Shown: piece after piece, positions 24,601 to 37,800 of the stretch
Numbering within the stretch: the stretch's first letter is position 1
Layout: each line of letters opens with the position of its first letter
DNA from: Sipunculus nudus
Taxonomy: Eukaryota > Annelida > Sipuncula > Golfingiida > Sipunculidae
Reading direction: 5' to 3'
DNA: 64,000 nt
NCBI GenBank assembly: GCA_026874595.1
Contig: CM049307.1
Span: forward strand, 8,147,579-8,211,578
Translations under genes and position numbers: made by a program
The notes under the pieces: model-generated
What the model was told of the DNA's origin: nothing
The model's input: the letters and a program-made list of their open reading frames with translations, nothing else
Database searches by the model: none

Positions 24601-25655
24601 AATATTTACAAACATTAATCCCTTTAAGTCATTGTATGATGACTGATTTATTAATCATGTTCACGTTGCTAAAAGTGTCTACAGCACTTCTTAAAGTGTC
24701 TGTTTTATGTATTGAGCAAACATGAGCAGAAACAATCTCTGTATAACAGCATATACATTTCGCTGTATGTGTAAAAAGGGTTAATAAAATATTATTACTT
24801 ATTCACCAACTACATGAACCATCACTGAGAAGACCATGGATATTTTGGTCCATTTTGTGTTTCATACATAGGCAAATGATGTACCTGTGTCATGAAACTG
24901 CTTGTCAACTAAGTTATTAGATACAAAATTTCTATTAAAATTGACTTGGACTTGCAAGTGTTTTATTAAAAAGAGAGGCAGCAGTTTAGTTAGATGAAGA
25001 CCTTTCATGGAAGACTAAGAGAGTCCTGTGTTTTCAATATAAATTAATAATGTGCAGATATTATTTTCTATATAAAACTACTGTTTTTACTATATGAGTC
25101 ATTTTTGTCAGAGCTGGTGACTGGGTCTATGTGTACCTTCAAAAGGAATTCTGTGCAGGTGATGTGACCCAAAAGAGATGTATTCCCTGAATTGTTTTCT
25201 AAGGAAATTGGAAAATGTATTGAACCTGTACGCTAATTCTTACAGCTATACCTTGTGTAGCACCTTCAGAAGAAGAGTAATTGTAAAAAAACTAACCTGT
25301 GATACAAGTTTGAGCAATTTGCTAACTAGGATACATGCAAGGAAACCTATTTTGGACTCCTTTTTATAAATATCCCTCTTTATTGACTGAGTATACTTAG
25401 ATACAGGGTAAAATAACTATGAATAACATGGTTAAATGTAGATCACAAAATTGCCCTGGAAAAGACCTGTTACAAGGATTTTATCATAAAACGTAAGATG
25501 GGAAAACTTCACTTATTTCTCTTGGTACGATCTGCAAATATAAGTATATAATGCCATGCACTAATGTTTTTACTTGGTACTGTGTACAAGGAAAAATGTT
25601 AGGAGTATGATTTGCGTGAGTGTAACCTTGACATTGTAGCCTGATCTTGACCCAA
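21700..25655. other. Sparse sequence downstream of the exchanger gene
   Basis: No coding exon recognised. The part nearest 25655 must include the exchanger's 3' UTR. An AATAAA on the minus strand at 25379-25384, about 270 bp past the stop codon, is one candidate poly(A) signal, but others exist in this AT-rich DNA. About 23930-24055 contains degenerate repeats of TTCAAGAGAATATAACTT-like phrases. Confidence 0.45.
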
Positions 25656-25895
25656 TTAGAAGCTGACCTGGATATGGTCATAAGCCTGCAGCGAGGACAA
25701 GAGAATATACAAAATCCACATGAAGATCAGGATAATGGCTGACCCAAACTTTGGAATAGTTGGTCCTCCTAATTCTCCCCCAAAGAATTTCACATAGCGA
25801 CGCACCAATAAAAGAAGCACGCAGATCACTGCTGTTATGGTGTAGATGGCAACACTGAAGCCCAAGGACCCAGCCTTCACATAGAATGTGTCTCC
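25656..25895 (-). CDS. NCX: NCX coding exon 10 (C-terminal membrane segments, stop)
   Basis: Encodes residues 738-816: GDTFYVKAGSLGFSV, a hydrophobic span, the RRYVKFFGGELGGP loop conserved in NCX proteins, a second hydrophobic span and the end AYDHIQVSF, then TAA at 25656-25658. The acceptor CAG lies at 25896-25898. The exon begins in phase 0, following the 330-nt alpha-2 exon. Confidence 0.95.
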   Translation of the reverse strand, partial: GDTFYVKAGSLGFSVAIYTITAVICVLLLLVRRYVKFFGGELGGPTIPKFGSAIILIFMWILYILLSSLQAYDHIQVSF

Positions 25896-28800
25896 CTGAA
25901 AGCGATACAATACAATGCCTGTATAACCATATTTTAAACATAAAGGTTTCCTGAAGAAATTACTTTGGTCTTATTTAAAAATAGAATACATTTTTTTATG
26001 TAAGATATTTTATGTTGGTCAAGTAAATAATAATGATTTAATAAGTAATAAATTCATAAGAGAAGCTCAGACCATTTATGTTCATGCCTTGAAAAATTGG
26101 AAAAGATTTGCACTTTTTCTTTAAACAAATAAAAGAACTATGGAGGAGGTAACATATATATATTTTATATGAGAAAAATCTTTTGCTACATAAACCAATA
26201 AAAAAAAGTACAAGTGTAATTGTCTCAGTCACAGAAATAAAGAATTGTTTTCTGGGACACTGACTGCAAGAAAATAGTACCTTTACTGTCCAATAGATGG
26301 CAGCAATCATCCAGGGCAGTCCAAGGCCAAGGAACACATTCACTGAGTTACTGCCGGTCACATTTCCAATAGAATTATCAGCATATTTCTCTTGTGTTGC
26401 TGCCTGTTTGCTGGCAAACAAGTCAGGTAAGCTGGTTCCCAAGGCAACAAAGGTGATAGCTGTCACGCTGTCTTTTAGTCCAACCAGACAGCCAAAGATG
26501 CCTGCCAAGTCTCCAATGATGGCAGTCAGAATGGCAATCATACAAAGAGCACAGATGAATGCTAACCAGCCTCCCCAGATAGACGGTGGGGGAACCAGTG
26601 CAAACAGAATCTGAAATCAAGTGTAATATATATAATAAAAGGTGTGCATATGAAAAGTGAAAATATGACCATGTGTAATGGTATATGGATGGTATTAATG
26701 TTGTCACACTGTTCTCTCCACTTGGATGTGTTCATTATCAAGAGTATTATTTCACAGATCACAAAACCTAAAACACCGGGTCAATTTTAAATCTTTGAGA
26801 TGTCACCTCCTGCTCCACTAAAACAGAACAATCATTGATCCAATCAAAACCTTTGCCCACTAAGCTGTTCAGATAAATGATGATCAACTGTAGTTCATAT
26901 GAACAACAAAGTTAAATCCATATTCAGTATCTTTTTTTTAAGAAAATTTGTTATTATTTGTACATGCAACACTTTATTTAAAAAAAAAATGAGCCAAGAA
27001 CAAGATTGAGCTAGATTAATACGGAGACAAAGATTGTTTATCCATTAAAATACTTCATGGATATTTGATTTTCCTGTGGCCATACTGAGTCAACAAAAAG
27101 ATCTGAACTGTTCTTTTCTTCCTTCATTTCAACATAAACCAGACCAAGTCCAGGAAGTTCTTTACCTTCCAAGCAAAGGTCAAAAAGTGCATCAAGTAGT
27201 CCATGTGAGTGGCGCCCTCTAGTTCACCTCCATTTACATTCATGGCATTACGGATCTGGTCTCCGTACGTCTGGGTGTCAACTCTCAGGGAATCCACATT
27301 CATGTTTGTCAGATCCACGAGACGACTGACCATGCCGTTGAAATCTGTAGCAGAAACAGGTAACAAATTAACCATCTCGTTAGGTTAAATACTGGATTAA
27401 ATTAGTAGTTTGATACTAAAAAAAAATTACTGTATTTATCTTTAAATTTGTCTATGATTTTTCATGTGTCTATCTATGATGCTTATTACTAGGAGAAGTG
27501 AAAAGTCTAAGTTTACTTGATAATAAATTTAAATTACCATGATATTATAAAATTAATTTAGAAAATACAGTCCTGCAGCTATTTTAACTGATAATTTAAG
27601 ATTCTTTTATATGTGTTATTTACATCTCCATGAAAAGGATACCAAGTAAGTTGCTTCTAGAATGAAAAAAAGAGCACGTACACTGTGCAAATATTGCAGG
27701 GAATTAGTGGAGGATAAGTGACTGATGAAGGTTAGGCTAGGTTTAATTACAAAATGTGACTGTAGTTAATTACTTTACTAATGAAAGTGAAAGCTGAGGG
27801 AAGGTGTAAATGATTCAATATGTTCTACACATTAGAGATTTGCAGATGGACCAGTGACATAGGAACACTGAATGAATGTGCATTTCTAGCAGGTCTGTGG
27901 GGGCAAGTTATATACTTCTTTTCAGCAGATGAGGCCAAAATAAAAGTTCACCATTTCACCAGAATCTTTATCTTTTACAGTATGTAATGTGTGTGCATTT
28001 GTGGAGTGAGTGAATGGTTAATATCCAGAAATGCTGTTTTCTACAACTTGTACTGTTCACAGACCCATTGTCCCCCCCCCCCCCTATTTTTTTGCAAGAG
28101 ATAAAATAGTAAGTTACCTTTTAAGAATTTTATAAATTTCTGTGTTGATGGAATAGCCTGATAAATAGTGACCACTACAGCAGCATGTATATATCTATTT
28201 TGATAATTCCCTATTAGCATACGTGATATGTCAGTCCAAACAATAACGTAAAAACATAATTGTTAAGCATAAACAAACAAATACTTGATGTGCTTAAGGA
28301 TGTTAACACTTAGCTGTGATAGAGAACTACTGCTCATAGTGTAAAGCCACTCTGTCCATCCAAAGCTGTGTGTACAACCAAGCTGGTAATGTACGCTGTA
28401 TGTAAGACTAGTATCAGTGACAGAAAGAGCTGATATATAAATCTGAAAAGGCTTTTTTTATTATTTGTTACTATTTTCGATTAACAATGAATCATTATGT
28501 CTTTTTAAAATTTAAAAAATATCTGAGTACCTTAACAGTTTTTATATAACATATTATATTTTAATATAGATCAATGTTCAGAATATAAATTGCCTTAATA
28601 ATAAATTATGTAAATATAAATATACATATACACATTAGTGAAGATTTGAATAATACACTTTATACACTAATCTAATGTTTGTTTATTAGTAAAAACTCTT
28701 CGTATATGCACTATAAGTAACCTATCTTAGCAGTGGTGAAACAGAAGTTAAGTTTAGAGAAACATAAACACACACCAACATATACACATAAGATATTTAA

Positions 28801-31800
28801 GAAAGTGTAGCGCCAGTCTGAAACAGGGAAGTGAGTGTTTAATTGAAAACTTGACATGAATAAAAATCATGTCAAGTAAAAGTGCAGCAGTTATCAATGG
28901 CGACACCTGGTGTCCAAACTCTTACCATCATCGTTAATGATGGTCACCACAGATTTCTGTGTGCGACCCATTTTACCACCTGCTGTTACCCCTGCTAGCA
29001 TAATCCGGAAGGTCTCATCCTTTTCTGCTGTCTAAATAAAAAAATCTGAAGTGTTATGATGGTGTTTGATAATCATTTTTATGATAAGCATTAACAATAG
29101 CATCATGTCCCAATCACCAGTGAGCTGATGTATTAATCCCCAGGTGGCATGCACTGAAAACCATGTCAATAATCATGCACACTTACCGTCATCATTAACT
29201 ATTGTTAAAATCGTTTTGTTGATACGACCAATATTGGCTCCTTTACAGGAAACCCCAGTGAGCTCCACTTTGAAAGTCTCATCTTTTTCTGCAGCCTAAG
29301 AAAAATAGAAAAAGTTGTCAAGGTGCCCATGTTATTTTTTTTAGGACTTTTCATGGATGAAAGAATGTTAGAAGAAGTAACTGGGGTATAAAGCAGAAAG
29401 AGTTTTAGTGGTACAGTAATAATTCATATGCAGAATTTTAAAAAGTTTTGAAGAGCTACGTGTTGTTTGGGGGTGGGGAGGCTGGACATGGGAGAGGAAT
29501 CCCAGAGGAAGTAATTAAAGGTAAACTGATGGTGGAATCCAGATGAAAATCAGGTTTAGGAAAGTAAATTAAGGTATCTTGGACAAACTGAAAGAAAATC
29601 TGAAAGTGACTTCAGGAATCCAAAGTCAAGGAGGGAAGTGGCCTGAGTACACCAAGACGACTCAAATCAAGAGACCTTTAGATGAGAATGGTCCCCTATA
29701 AGTCTAACACTGAATGAGGTGGTATGAGCTCATCAAGTGTGATAAGAAGTAAGCCAAGGATTATAAATAACCTCCAAGATTAAAAGAGACAAATGGCTCA
29801 TAGATGGAAGTATCTAAAGAAGGGGGGGGGGGGGCCCAAAAATCTACAATATTATTAAAAGTATAAAGTTTGTATACCCATTTTGCAGCTAAAAAATAAT
29901 AATAAATGGTTTCCAAGTTTTCCTAAACTGAAATATATAATTTCTTGACCAAAAAATGTGATCTGAAAAAAAAAATCAGAACACTAAAAAGTCTTGGGAA
30001 ATAAATTGCTTTTATACCTGGTCATTATACTGATGCAGAGAAAAATAAAACCTGCCTGTTTCAAAGTCCTTAATTTCATGTTTAGGTAGTGTTCACTAGT
30101 GGTGGGCCGATCATCGAGTTTTATCAAAAGTCAGTTGGTTTGCTGCCACTTTCAAGCGCTCGATTACCAAAGGCAACTATTGATTACATCATAAAAATGA
30201 TTGTTTCTTTCCAGAATGCCTTTTAGTTATGGGCAAAAATGATTCTTCCATTTTTTACCACATTCCGCGCTTCATATAATGAGTCTGTGTTCCCAAATAA
30301 CTTCCGTATGTAATTGAGTATAACACGGTAGATGTGAGAACGGAGGACTTATTAAACTTATTATCTGTGAACCCGCAGGGAGCTGCAGAATTGGCAGAGA
30401 GTTTTCTAACGAGATGTACATTGCAAAATATGGGCGGGAAGGCGTTAAAATACTTCATAAATTCTCCAGGTCTATTCAAATTTTGCCAGGTTCTCTTAGA
30501 AATAATCTACTCAACCGATGCCAGGTGCCGCTGTTTAGGCCGTCTTAAAAAATTCTTTGTTGGGGCTAACCCGGCCGGTCGAGTATTTGGATTTCAGCTG
30601 GAATTTTTTTGGACTAGACTTTTTTTTGGTATGATCTGCCCCAAGCGCACCTAGGCCCGTAATATCTGCCTTCATGTGCTAGAAAAACAGCCCCTCTATA
30701 GGCCTAACATTCTTAGATGCTCTTAATTTCCATAATGAAAGATATTACCCGACGTTGCCGATCTTTTCATTTGATCCTTAAAATTAGTCTGCTTATGTCT
30801 ATAAACGTGGAAGATCGTTACTCTCGTGCGCGAGAGGAGAATATCTGCCGTGGAAACGCAGGTTCAGTTTCACAGATAATTGCATATTTCTTTGATAATT
30901 GCATACATTTGTCTGAACCGATTTATAATCGATCATCAGTCGGTTTGCTCAAACGGATGATCGATTATGAAAAAGGAACCGACTCCCACCACTAGTATTC
31001 ACATTAATTTTATTTTAATATTTGCCATTACTAAAACTTCTTTCAAACAACTGTAAATCATATTCTCCTGGTTGGTATGAAGGCTTGCTTTGTCATTTAT
31101 TTTGTCAATACTGAGCCACAGTGAATCCCCTCTGGACTAACACAGCACCAGACACTGGATGATAACTTACAATGTGCACAATAACTAACTTTTCTAAGTC
31201 AAAAGATTCCTTCAGCTATTAATAGACCCTTTTTTATGCAGCTTCATAATATCTTCAAGCAACCTCGTACCAATGTTAATATACATACATATATATTACA
31301 GAAATTGATAGATTACATTAAAATGTGACCTCTTTAATTTATTGGTTTGTACTAAAAACTGACTTTAGAACCACTATTTAGAAACTGATTATGGAGCCAC
31401 AATTTGAAAACTGACTTAAGAGCCACAATTTGAAAACTGATTTTAGAGCTACAATTTGAGAATGAACAATCTGATCAATTTGCAAAGTGTTTGACTCCTA
31501 TGAACCTTCTGAATCAAATAATTTTGGTTTGTGATTTTCCCATAAGTAATATAATATTTCCCCGGAGTTTTTCTGAATTTTTCTCACCTGGTCATCATGC
31601 AGAACCAGTTCAATCATCTTGGTAGTTTCACCGTGCTCAAATGTTATAGATCCTTCCCCTCCTTCATAATCCACTCCGCTCTTTGCGGTGATGTCCTCTG
31701 TCTGCCAATTGACTGTGACTTTACCGTCAGCTCCGTTTATTCTCTCCACCGGGATCAGGGCACGACCAGCACTCTCCTTGAAAAGCAGGCTGGGCTTAGC

Positions 31801-34800
31801 AAACTGGAATGTACCAGGTTCTGAAAAATTAAAAAAAAATTCATTTTTTCAGGACAACGGGTATCACTGCTATCAACTGGACTTCTACATGGATAAAGCT
31901 AACATAACTGGCTGTGGCTTTCTGTGTTTCAGACACTTGTGATATATATCATTGTAAAAATCATACACATAAATTGAAAAGGTTTCATTTTCTTAGCATG
32001 CCTCAACAACAGTGAAAGAAATATTGGTGAATTGATCAATTTATTAGATATAAAATTTTCTTATGGAACCATTTATTATGTCATTAATCCTTGATTTAAC
32101 TCGAATTATGTCCGCTAAACCTGACATTAAGAATAAAAAAAATATTGCAAAAAGAGCAGATTGAAGAATGTCCTTTTTTAATATTCCGATGCATATTTTG
32201 TTAACCTCACAACATTAATAATAGCCAGTTACACTTAAAACTGGATTTGGATAATCCACATGCAAAATTATTTTAAAAGTATTACAAGAATAATTGAAAA
32301 ATTACTTCATTCTAATGTTGTATGTTGTTTTTAAAACAATGTTGATATACATTCCAAATGAAATAGTACATTTATACTGCTTTGGTATTAAACTGCATGA
32401 ACATTCCACATTTGATCTATTATGAATTAAAACTACCTAAACTGATGGTGTTTTGCCATTTTCTCCACATAACTGGTATGATTTACTCACCGTCATCGTT
32501 GATGATAGTGATCTCCATGATGGATTTCTTTCCGACCAGACACATGGGCTGGGATGGATCAACAGAAACTTTAACAAAAAACACCTCATCAGGCTCCCAC
32601 TCATTGTCATCAACGATTGTTATGTCAATATTTTTGAAAGTCTCGTCTTTCTCAAACACCAACGTCTCCTTCAGGGGGTGGTAGTCCTTTGTAGCTTCAG
32701 CCGTTCCATCAATTGTCTCTACCCTGTTAACAAACAACAGTATAAACTACTGAAAATGTTATGCAGCACAGTTTAAATCTATTTTATTTTAATACTCAAT
32801 ATCATAATTACTATTATTATAATCTATTTATCTATTTTTATTATTTTATGAAAATCATAGCAACAGCTAATAGTAGATGAATATAACATAACAAGCATGA
32901 CAGCAATAGTTATTCTACCAGGGAGGCAACTGCTGCATGTCCCTTTCCTTGGTTCCCCCTGATTGTTGTACTTGATAATTAAAAGATGTTACAGATATCA
33001 TTTATTATGAGCATTTAGCAGGCTAATAGACCAAAGGGCAAAAGTAAGCTCTGGTTCTAACATCTCCTCTTACCTGAATATAACCCTGCAGTTCAGTTTT
33101 CCGTAACGACGGATGCCAAGACGGACCCTCTGATCCTGTTCCATGACGGATGCTCTTGTAGCAGTGAACTCAACCACCGCCTTGCTACCACCCTCGCTCA
33201 GATCCAGCCCTGGAGGAACGTCAACCACGCCTGCTCTCTCAGACGCCTCCTTGTTGAACTTTATTTCTTCCATGATCTATAATAATACATACAGAATTGT
33301 ACTGAAGTATATAATTATTATTGTTTCTTTTAATGTTGTAATTCTGAGCACATGATATGCTGCTGCTGGCAGAGTGCCTGTGTTTTTCGCATTATGCATT
33401 GCTGTGGGGAGATCAAGAGAAGGAACAATACCTAAAGTTGTCAGGGAGACCAGAGAAGGCAACCTTTTGCAATTGGCACAACTACCTGTTATTCTTTATC
33501 AAATAAATCACTGCAAAATCAACAACACATCATATTTACATAATTTAAAAAATGTTTTTAAGTAACCTGTGAGATTACAAATGAATTTTGCCAGGTTTCC
33601 TTTAAATGATTTGAATAAACTATTTTATTATTGACTACCACTGAAACCATCTTAATTACCTCAATTATAATTTAAACAGACACAATTTTTTTAATTATTC
33701 CCATGTGTGACTCACCTCTGCGAGTTTCTCTGACAGGCCAGGGATGAGCTTGTTGGCACCGGTGATGTGACGAGTGGCGTTGATGCGGTACCACATACGA
33801 TCGTGAGACTGACTCTCCGCCATGCGAGCAGCGGCCAGTTTAGCTACGTCTTCCTCTGTCAAGTTAGGGTTCTTGCCAACTTCCTAGATTTAGGAGATAA
33901 GCAATTTATTTAATATAAGATGGTGCTACAAACAAAATATGAAAGTAAAGTCCACAACAACATGTCACAGGGATTAAAAAGTTTCTTATAAGATTATCAA
34001 CTCATAAAACTTGTCATTAGAAACTGGTGTCTTTTAGCATCTTATATAATTCATGATTTAACAAATAAAATATGCAATTTATTCAAGGTCATAAACCAAA
34101 AGTTAATGTAAGACAAGCTCATGTGTGCCATTATTGATCATCAAGCATTTTCAAATGTATATAATAAAATTTTCTTTTCACGTGTACTCAAAACTATTGT
34201 GTAACTATTGCCATGACACATGCAACTTTTTTATTGTCCATGTTAATTCTTCTGTAGGGAGTTATTGTTTTACCTTGATAAACTCTCTCATCTGTCCCTC
34301 GTTGACTCGACCATCAGGGTGAAGCAGCAGGGGCTGATCATCTGTAACACACAACAATACATAGACAATTAGACGAGGAGACAGGCCCACAGACATTAAT
34401 ATACATACCATATATAACTATGTTTGTATAAAGGATGTGGACTATACAGATTAAAGTATTGACATGTATCTTCAAATCATCAAATCATCCATTCAGGGCT
34501 GGTGTATACAAGTGAGTGGATGATCCATGCCCACACAGGGTTGGTGTATACAAGTGGTGGATGATCCATGCCTACACAGGGCTGGTGTATACAAGTGGTG
34601 GATGATCGATGCCTACACAGGGCTGGTGTATACAAGTGGTGGATGACCCATGCCTACACAGGGCTGGTGTATACAAGTGGTGGATGATCCATGCTTACAC
34701 AGGGCTGGTGTATACAAGTGGTGGATGATCCATGCCTACACAGGGCTGGTGTATACAAGTGAGTGGAAGATCCATGCCTACACAGGGCTGGTGTATACAA

Positions 34801-37800
34801 GTGGTGGATGATCAATGCCTACACAGGGCTGGTGTATACAAGTGGTGGATGATCCATGCCTACACAGGGCTGGTGTATACAAGTGGTGGATGATCCATGC
34901 CTACACAGGGCTGGTGTATACAAGTGGTGGATGATCCATGCCTACACAGGGCTGGTGTATACAAGTGGTGGATGATCCATGCCTACACAGGGCTGGTGTA
35001 TACAAGTTGTGGATGATCCATGCCCACACAGGGTTGGTTTATACAAGTTGTGGATGATCCATGCCCACACAGGGCTGGTGTATACAAGTGAGTGAATGAT
35101 CCATGCCCACACAGGGTTGGTGTATACAAGTGGTGGATGATCCATGCCTACACAGGGCTGGTGTATACAAGTGGTGGATGATCCATGCCCACACAGGGCT
35201 GGTGTATACAAGTTGTGGATGATCCATGCCCACACAGGGCTGGTGTATACAAGTTGTGGATGATCCATGCCCACACAGGGCTGGTGTATACAAGTGGTGG
35301 ATGATCCATGCCTACACAGGGCTGGTGTATACAAGTGGTGGATGATCCATGCCTACACAGGGCTGGTGTATACAAGTGGTGGATGATCCATGCCTACACA
35401 GGGCTGGTGTATACAAGTGGTGGATGATCCATGCCTACACAGGGCTGGTGTATACAAGTGGTGGATGATCCATGCCTACACAGGGCTGGTGTATACAAGT
35501 TGTGGATGATCCATGCCTACACAGGGCTGGTGTATACAAGTGGTGGATGAACCATGCCCACACAGGGCTGGTGTATACAAGTGAGTGGATGATCCATGCC
35601 TACACAGGGCTGGTGTATACAAGTGGTGGATGATCCATGCCTACACAGGGCTGGTGTATACAAGTGGTGGATGATCCATGCCTACACAGGGCTGGTGTAT
35701 ACAAATGGTGGATGATCCATGCCTACACAGGGCTGGTGTATACAAGTGAGTGGATGATCCATGCCTACACAGGGCTGGTGTATACAAGTGGTGGATGATC
35801 CATGCCTACACAGGGCTGGTGTATACAGGCGGTGGATGATCCATGCCCACACAGGGCTGGTGTATACAAGTGGTGGATGATCCATGCCCACACAGGGCTG
35901 GTGTATACAAGTGAGTGGATGATCCATGCCTAAACAGGGCTGGTGTATACAAGTGGTGGATGATCCATGCCTACACAGGGCTGGTGTATACAGGTGGTGG
36001 ATGATCAATGCCAGCACAGGGCTGGTTAACAAGTGAGTGGATGATCCATGCCCACACAGGGCTGGCTAACAAGTGTGTGGATGATCCATGCCCACACAGG
36101 GCTGGTGTATACAGGTGAATGGATGATCCATGCCCACACAGGGCTGGTGAATACAAGTGAGTGGATGATCCATGCCCACACAGGGCTGGTTAACAAAGTG
36201 AGTGGATGATCCATACCCACACAGGGCTGGTGTATACAGGTGAGTGGATGATCCATGCCCACACAGGGCTGGTGTATACAAGTGGTGGATGATCCATGCA
36301 AGCACAGGGCTGGATAAAAGTGAGTGGATGATCCATGCCCACACAGGGCTGGTGTATACAGGTGAGTGGATGATCCATGCCCACACAGTGCTGGTGTATA
36401 CAGGTGAGTGGATGATCCAGGCCCACACAGGGCTGGTGTATACAAGTGGTGGATGACCCATGCAAGCACAGGGCTGGATAATAAGTGAGTGGATGATCCA
36501 TGCCCACACAGGGCTGGTGTATACAGGTGAGTGGATGATCCATGCCCACACAGTGCTGGTGTATACAGGTGAGTGGATAATCCATGCCCACACAGGGCTG
36601 GTGTATACAGGCGGTGGATGATCCATGCCCACACAGGGCTGGTGTATACAAGTGGTGGATGATCCATGCCCACACAGGGCTGGTGTATACAAGTGAGTGG
36701 ATGATCCATGCCTAAACAGGGCTGGTGTATACAAGTGGTGGATGATCCATGCCTACACAGGGCTGGTGTATACAGGTGGTGGATGATCAATGCCAGCACA
36801 GGGCTGGTTAACAAGTGAGTGGATGATCCATGCCCACACAGGGCTGGTTAACAAGTGTGTGGATGATCCATGCCCACACAGGGCTGGTGTATACAGGTGA
36901 ATGGATGATCCATGCCCACACAGGGCTGGTGAATACAAGTGAGTGGATGATCCATGCCCACACAGGGCTGGTTAACAAAGTGAGTGGATGATCCATACCC
37001 ACACAGGGCTGGTGTATACAGGTGAGTGGATGATCCATGCCCACACAGGGCTGGTGTATACAAGTGGTGGATGATCCATGCAAGCACAGGGCTGGATAAT
37101 AAGTGAGTGGATGATCCATGCCCACACAGGGCTGGTGTATACAGGTGAGTGGATGATCCATGCCCACACAGTGCTGGTGTATACAGGTGAGTGGATGATC
37201 CATGCCCACACAGGGCTGGTGTATACAAGTGGTGGATGATCCATGCCTACACAGGGCTGGTGTTTACAAGTTGTGGATGATCCATGCCCACACAGGGTTG
37301 GTGTATACAAGTGGTGGATGATCCATGCCTACACAGGGCTGGTTAATAAGTGAGTGGATGATCCATGCCCACACAGGGCTGGTTAACAAAGTGAGTGGAT
37401 GATCCATGCCCACACAGGGCTAGTGTACACATGGTTGGATGATCCATGCCCACACTGGGCTGGTGTATACAAGTGAATAGATGATCCATGCTCTCACAGG
37501 GATGATGTATACAGAGAGAGTGGATTAGCTATGACCAAACTTGACTGATGTATATAAATGGGTGAATGGATCATACCCAAAGTAGGCAACACGCAGCAGC
37601 AATAGAGCTCTTTATCTTATTATATTCTGGCCAACCAGTCAAATCAATATTACTTGTACATGAAATGAGAGAATTAAAAAAAATATAGTTTACTCTCAGT
37701 CATTAAAATGTCTTCTGTATTCTGCTTATTTACCTCTTTTTCACTGCTTGACATGGCCATGCTGGTCTATTTTAGACATTTTAATAATAATTGCTACTTA

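Noticed and set aside
30334-30654. 106-codon plus-strand frame inside the hAT-like element
   Set aside because: No transposase or BED/dimerisation motif seen. The element is too short for an autonomous hAT.
34942-37310. Minus-strand frames of 61-262 codons (repeating YTPALCGHGSST / CIHQPCVGMDHP / YTSPVWAWIIH)
   Set aside because: They are the three readings of the stop-free 41-bp minisatellite within an NCX intron. No start context, no splice signals and no codon conservation beyond the DNA repeat.
34486-37520. CRISPR-like regular repeats
   Set aside because: There are no unique spacers: units are contiguous and near-identical, in a metazoan intron.
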